From: Ceratotherium simum simum
Lineage: Eukaryota; Chordata; Mammalia; Perissodactyla; Rhinocerotidae
Direction: 5' to 3'
NCBI RefSeq assembly: GCF_000283155.1
Contig: NW_004454166.1
Span: 13,399,772-13,463,771 of the forward strand
DNA length: 64,000 bases
Position 1 is the stretch's first letter; each line of letters opens with the position of its first letter. The notes below the pieces were generated by a model. It did not search any database, was not told where the DNA came from, and worked only from the letters and a program-made list of their open reading frames with translations. The position numbers were made by a program, and so were the translations under genes. Shown one piece after another: positions 58,906 through 64,000 of this stretch.

Positions 58906-59451
58906 AATTGATTGTGATGCTTCCCCTGTGTTCACTGGTTGGTAAAGGACTCTTGGCCCCTGCCCAAAACCTCCAGCCCTGCCTTATCTTCATCTCCTCC
59001 CGGGACATTACTCCACCTAAGGGGGAGCCCGTTCCCTTAAGTACCTTTGTAAAATGATCTTCTTGTGTCAAAAAATAAAATGCCTCAGATTCCATTGCTT
59101 ATAATAGGCATTTTGGGACCAGAGGCATTTTATTTATTTTTAATGAAAAAATAGTTTTTCATAAGTTAATGTTTTTCCTTCTAGACCAGGGTGCCCTTCT
59201 CTTATTCATCCTCTGCCCATGCAGCTAATCAGATTTGAAGGGTAAAATAATACCAGACTTGATTGCATGTTACATGAGAAATGTATTAGTTAGAAGCCTG
59301 GGGTTCTAAGAAACAGAGACCAGATTTAGCTAGCTCAAGGAAAAAGGGATAGGTCATTATAAGGATGCAGGGGTGTCTTACAGAATCAGAAACAGAAATA
59401 TGACTCAGCCCAAGGAAAGCATCAAAGCTGTGAAGCAGAAAGTCACTGGAA

Positions 59452-59592
59452 TTCTTTCTCTGTCTTTCATCTCTCTATCCATCTTCATTGATCCATCTCT
59501 CCGTTCCCTTCTCGTATCCTCTTCCTCTTCCTCATCCTTCTTCTTCTCTCTTTCTCTCCTTCTCTGTCTCTCTCTCAATATCTTTTTCTCCA
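59452..59592. repeat. Polypyrimidine (CT/CTT)n tract
   Basis: About 140 bases of near-continuous T/C on the + strand with TCTTCC and TCTCTC units, ending in TTTTTCTCCAG at about 59592. The ending resembles a splice acceptor, but no exon follows that I recognise. Confidence 0.8.
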
Positions 59593-60194
59593 GCTAGGTT
59601 CCTCTGCTCATCTGGTGCATGTGGTCAATCAAGTATGGCTGCCCCACATTTTCTAAGTTTTCATGTCACAGGCCCAACCACATCACAGAGACTCCCTTCA
59701 AATCAGGTGTGGCTGGGGACCAGGGTCATATTGTTCCAAAATGGCTCCTGAAGGTCACTCTTCTGGATGTGGGTTAGTTTCTAAAGAAGGGGGACACATC
59801 TTGAGCAGGACAGACATGCCCAGAGGTATCTAACTTACCTGGGTCTATACACACAGGTAGCCCATATGCACAAATCCCTTTCATGACTGCACATCAACTA
59901 GAGATGGTCAGATGAGCCCTGTCCTGAACCCCTGTGAGAGGATGTGCTTCTGACTTGAGCTCAAGAACTCACAGGGTTTGTGTGGAGGTTCTGGGAACAA
60001 CCTTGGACCTGAGCCAGAATACTTGGGTTTCAGTCATGGACCCACCATTAAATAACTCTGAGGTCTTGGACAAACCCTTACCCTGGTTGAGCCTTCATTT
60101 TCTGTTGAAATTGGGAGTCACAGAGGCAGCTTTCAGTTACTTGAAGGACCATATTGTAGGAGCAGGAACAGGTATGTTACCTGTCTAATTCTAG

Positions 60195-60340
60195 AGGGTG
60201 AAACCACAGTGGAAACTACAGAGTGGTAACACTGGCTGAAGATCCCAAAGAACTTTCTCACAGTGAGGCTGCTCAACCATGGAACTGGCTGCTTTATGGA
60301 GAGCTGGCATTCCCTGTCACTGTAAGAAATCCAAGGGAAG
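60195..60340 (+). repeat. Possible L3/CR1-type fragment
   Basis: 'aagaactttctcacagtgaggctgctcaaccatggaactggctgc...gagctggcattccctgtcact' resembles the 3' region of L3/CR1 LINEs. Weak match. Confidence 0.35.
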
Positions 60341-61863
60341 CTCAAAAATGATCTATGAAATGAAGATACCAGCCCATTTCCTAAGAGGATTGTTTGTGTG
60401 TGTGTGGAGGGGAAGGTATGGGAGTTTTGAGCTCCTCATACAAGTGAATGTTTCTTTATATTATGGGCTTAACAGAGAAAGAAGTTATTTTGCTCTACTT
60501 TGTACTTTCTTTCAAAGCCTTCAAAGCATAGTTTTTAGTGCTCATCTCACAGGAGTTTCTAAGGCCACTAGGCCGAAGAAGGATAAGGTGGGAATGTTGG
60601 TGACATGCACCTCTCTTAATGAAAACAATGCTAATTGTTCCTCTTAGCCCCCACTGCTGTAGTTTCTGGAATTCTTTCTCCCCTCCTTCACTTCTTTGTC
60701 TTATCTGCTCCCTGCTGGACTCTCAGGGGTAGGGGTAGGAGGAGGGGAGAGAGCAAATATTTGAAATCTACTTTTAACCCTTGTTCTACTTAAGGGTCTA
60801 GTAATATGATGCCCCTTCTAGTTCTCCAGTCTGTGTTGCTGATGCTGGTGTCTGGTCATGGCTGTCTCTGTCACCACAACCTCTGATATTGTCACTTTCT
60901 CTTTGCAAAGTCTTGGCTGGAGTTTGAAGAGCTGCGACAATGGGACAGGTCTGCTGTGGCAGAGCATATTAACCAAATACCCTTTGTGAGGTGCTAATGG
61001 TGTATTTGGCCGTTTCCATCTTTGGGGCTCAAATACTCCCTACAGATGGACCCTTTTGTTAAGTTTCCTCAAGTTACTTTGATAGTTAGGTGGTTTTCAG
61101 TTTTTACCAACCTCTGGTTGGTTTTCATTGCTACTAAATGGAGCTGTTAGGTCATTCAGAAATAGGTGTATGTACATATGTGAGCCATACTATAAGTCTA
61201 GAAATATTTACATAGCTTTCACCTGTAAAGAGATTTAACAATTATGTCTGATATGTAATTACTTTAAAATATAAAATGTAGGGTTGGAGCTCTTGGGCAT
61301 ATTGTTTTATATTTTTCTTATTATTGCTGTTAATGATGTCTTTTTTAACTGAGGAAAGAAGGTTTTGATATTACTATAGGAGTTGCCAACCTACTGCTCC
61401 AAGATGATAGATGACTTAATATTTAAATATAAATATGGTTACCATCCCATACCAGTCCACAATCATCAGTTTAATGCATAATATAGCCAAATTAGTACAC
61501 ATTTCAAGGAACTTAGAAAAAAAGAAGCCTTACAAATCTAGCAATGAAATAAAACAGAACTCTAAAGTTGAATTTAAAAAATTAGTTTTTTTTTTTTTTA
61601 TCATGAATGTTGGTGCTTGGGGAAAACATGTTTAATCTGAGGCACTAAAGGGGACTGATGAAGCCTCTCATGGAGATTCTCAAAGGGATTCTTGGACCTC
61701 TCAAGTGTTTTAGAAGATAATGATACTGGTACTTTATTATATATAATTATACTAGAAAACACATTTTTGATATGGTTATAATTACTCATGTGTTCACATT
61801 ATGATTTGGATAGTTGTTGCCTTGAAAAAGGAAGATAGGGAAAGAAATTTCTCTGAACTAATT

Positions 61864-62127
61864 AAAAATTGGGGGGCCGGCTGGTAGTGTATTGGTTAAG
61901 TTTGTGTGCTCCACTTTGGCGGCCTGGGGTTCACAGGGTCGGATCCCGGGTGTGGAACTATGCACTGCTTATCAAGCTATGCTGTGGCAGGCATCTCACA
62001 TATAAAGTAGAGGAAGATGGGCACGAATGTTAGCCCAGGGCCAATCTTCCTCAGCAAAAAGAGGAGGATTGGCCACAGATGTTAGCTCAGGGCTAAACTT
62101 CCTCACCAAAAAGAAAAAAAAAATTGG
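61864..62127 (+). mobile_element. ERE SINE (two tail modules), sense
   Basis: Sense ERE from 'ggggggccggctggtagtgtattggttaagt' through 'gggtcggatcccggg' to two 'gaggaagatgggcacgaatgttagcc' type modules and an A-rich tail. It is flanked by aaaaattgg (61864-61872 and 62119-62127), a short duplication that may be a partial reading. Confidence 0.9.
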
Positions 62128-63115
62128 AAAGAAAGGAAGAATGAGGAGAAATCTAAAGATACGAATAGTTGTGAGAAAGATTGACTGAAGGTGCAAATAG
62201 GATGGAGAATGGAGAGTGGAGATATCTGGTAGTACTTGATCTTGCTATTGGGGATAATTGGAGTTGAGACCATATAGTTTTTCACATCTTTCATAGGTGG
62301 GCATAATTGATTCAAAACAGCGTGATTGCGTTGATTTGGCAGTGATTCTCAAAATACAGTCTTCTCCAAGTATGGTCCTCCTGATTAATTATGAATTAAG
62401 ATAAAAATATAAGTCCTTGCTTTGATGAATGATGAACAATCTCATAAAATATCAGTTTTTACATATGACTAAGGATTGCTAGAGTAAGCTATTAAGTGAG
62501 TAAGGGTCTTTCTGAATTCAAATTGGCATGTTACCATAGACTCAAAAGTTACAAAGGACTCGAGTTAGTTCTACTAAAAAGTCTAGCTGCTATTCAGTAA
62601 CAAAACTTCTATAACGCAGAGTGCACGTAGATAGTTGGAATTGCCAAAAGAGAAGAGAGTAGGCAGGGCATAGAATGACCAAAGGCTTGAGGGTCATGGT
62701 TTAGAAAAATTGTTCTCAATCCTGGCTGGGCATCCGAATTGTCTGCAGTGCTTTAAGAATTATGAGTTGCTGGACTCCACAATGGTCTACTCAATGAGAA
62801 TCCACCTTCTCCCCAGACAACTTTGCCTTCATCTCATTGGCTGGAACTCATCCATATGTCCACCCTAGACCAGTCACTGGCAAAGGGAAACAGGATCGTG
62901 AAGATTCGTCCCCTGGAGCTGGAACCTTGCTGACCGAGGAAAACCACCACAACTGTGTTTTCAGCATTACACAATGTGCTATGGTGTGTAAAAATTCAGT
63001 TTAAAAACAAAAAGAAAAGAGAAAAAGATCTCTGCCTTCAAAGATCATATATTATTCATTTAGGAAGACCAAACAGTGTAAGAAATAATGGTAAATAATT
63101 CATACAGGGCAAGAG
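62128..63115. other. Intron sequence with a MER5-type fragment
   Basis: A weak MER5B-like block lies at about 62703-62785 ('ttgttctcaatcctggctgggcatccgaattgtctg'). Nothing else was recognised. Confidence 0.4.
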
Positions 63116-63117
63116 AA

Positions 63118-63325
63118 GTAGAACCAACCTTTATTGAGTACCTACCCACCCGTGTGCTGAGTACTTTATTCTTGTCATCTCCTTTAAATCCTCACTTCAA
63201 TCTCACAGGGTCATTAGTGTCACTGGCATTTTACAGATTAAAAAAAATGAAGTTCAGGGATCTTAGGAGATTTGAATTGGATCACCTATCTAGAACATGG
63301 TGAGCCAGAATTTGTACTCTTCTCA
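63118..63325 (-). repeat. MIR SINE
   Basis: Reversed MIR: 'cctttattgagtacctaccc', 'ctttaaatcctcacttcaatctcacagggtcatta', 'ttttacagattaaaaaaaatgaagttcagg'. Confidence 0.8.
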
Positions 63326-64000
63326 GCATCTAGGTTGGTTTGTTTGGTTGGTTTTGTCATGGCAGCCTACGAGGCTATCTCCTAATTAATAAAAAGATAT
63401 ATCACCTTCATTCCAGTTTTCCAAATGTGACATGACCAAAATGCCTTCTATTCCTAGTCTTGGAGTTTATATGCCACGTATGGGGTAGCCATGTATATCT
63501 CCTCAGGATTAATCCATGCATGAAGCTCCTCAAATCAGTGCAACATTGTACAACCTACTTCTGTTTTGCTCATCAAGTTTCAGTCAATGATTTATTGACA
63601 ACCCAAACAAGTGGTCCGTTCATGTGAGTTCATGATGAAATGAGAGTGATAGCATGCGCCCCTGCCCACTTTCTACCTCATTTCAAGCGTGCTCTATAAT
63701 ATAAAAATGATAGATGTATAATAATGCTATCTATTGGGCTGCAGCTGTACCATTAGCCAGAGATTTTTGTTTGACTTTTACTATTATTTCACAAAATGGG
63801 AATTCATTTCATAAAGAAGACAAGTTCACATAGAGAAATTGCACTTTGGGTTTTTTTAAGAGATGATGAGTGTTGTGACATTGAGGTCATGGGTTCATGT
63901 TTTCTGATCCTATGGAAAAAATAATCTCAGTACGTGAATGTAGTAATAGAAGGGAAGTAAAGTGAGTCTTCAGAAACAGACCTAAAATAAGCTCAATTTG
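63326..64000. other. Unassigned intron sequence
   Basis: AT-rich; no repeat or exon was recognised before the window ends. Confidence 0.3.

Larger units (their letters stand above)
57605..61860. other. Intron sequence with small L2 ends and a pyrimidine tract
   Basis: Apart from the features listed separately (58.5-58.9, 59.45-59.6 and 60.2 kb), nothing was recognised. Confidence 0.3.
23284..64000 (+). other. PALM2AKAP2: Intron 1 of PALM2AKAP2 (5' portion)
   Basis: The intron begins with GTAAGT directly after codon 15. No candidate for the next paralemmin exon was recognised, so the window probably ends inside this intron. It contains many old repeats and a few younger EREs and L1. Small alternative exons or regulatory elements cannot be excluded by eye. 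Confidence 0.7.

Noticed and set aside
59452..59600. Splice acceptor and exon after the CT-rich tract
   Set aside because: The tract is a simple repeat; the following sequence has no recognisable coding homology or matching donor.

Overview
The window is nuclear DNA of a placental mammal, very probably a horse or another perissodactyl. The main evidence is repeated insertion of tRNA-derived equine SINEs (ERE family): nine copies are recognisable, most with target-site duplications that can be read directly. They sit among ordinary mammalian repeats (L1, L2, MIR, MER5, MER20, MLT1/MST LTRs). There are no operons, bacterial genes or viral genomes. Nearly all short open reading frames are chance frames or lie inside repeats.

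One gene is supported. A CpG island at about 22.56-23.15 kb carries GC boxes and a CRE-like site but no clear TATA box. It is followed at 23239-23283 by a 15-codon coding exon, ATG to a GTAAGT donor, that reads MAEAELHKERLQAIA. From memory this is the start of paralemmin-2, so the exon is the first coding exon of PALM2 (now PALM2AKAP2) on the + strand. No second exon was recognised, so about 40.7 kb downstream is treated as the first part of a very long intron 1.

Layout: 1-22.4 kb is upstream intergenic sequence dense in old repeats. It includes a MIR interrupted by an MLT1 LTR, an L2 whose tail runs into an (ATGG)n array, a group of MER5-type fragments, and an ERE nested inside an older ERE. 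22.4-23.3 kb is the promoter and exon 1. 23.3-64 kb is intron. It holds a (TG)18(AG)21 microsatellite, a complete MER20, several other hAT-type remnants, three EREs, a 5'-truncated L1 with duplicated target site, antisense L2 sequence at 47-49 and 52-54 kb, and a 54-bp alternating purine-pyrimidine tract.

The most unusual gene-level observation is that the PALM2 reading frame stays open upstream through the whole CpG island, back to an in-frame ATG at 22606 (211 extra codons). A 20-codon uORF and an acceptor-like pyrimidine tract also lie just before the annotated start. I found no convincing previously undescribed biological system. Repeat boundaries without a stated duplication are approximate, and repeat names come from memory of consensus sequences, not from a database search.
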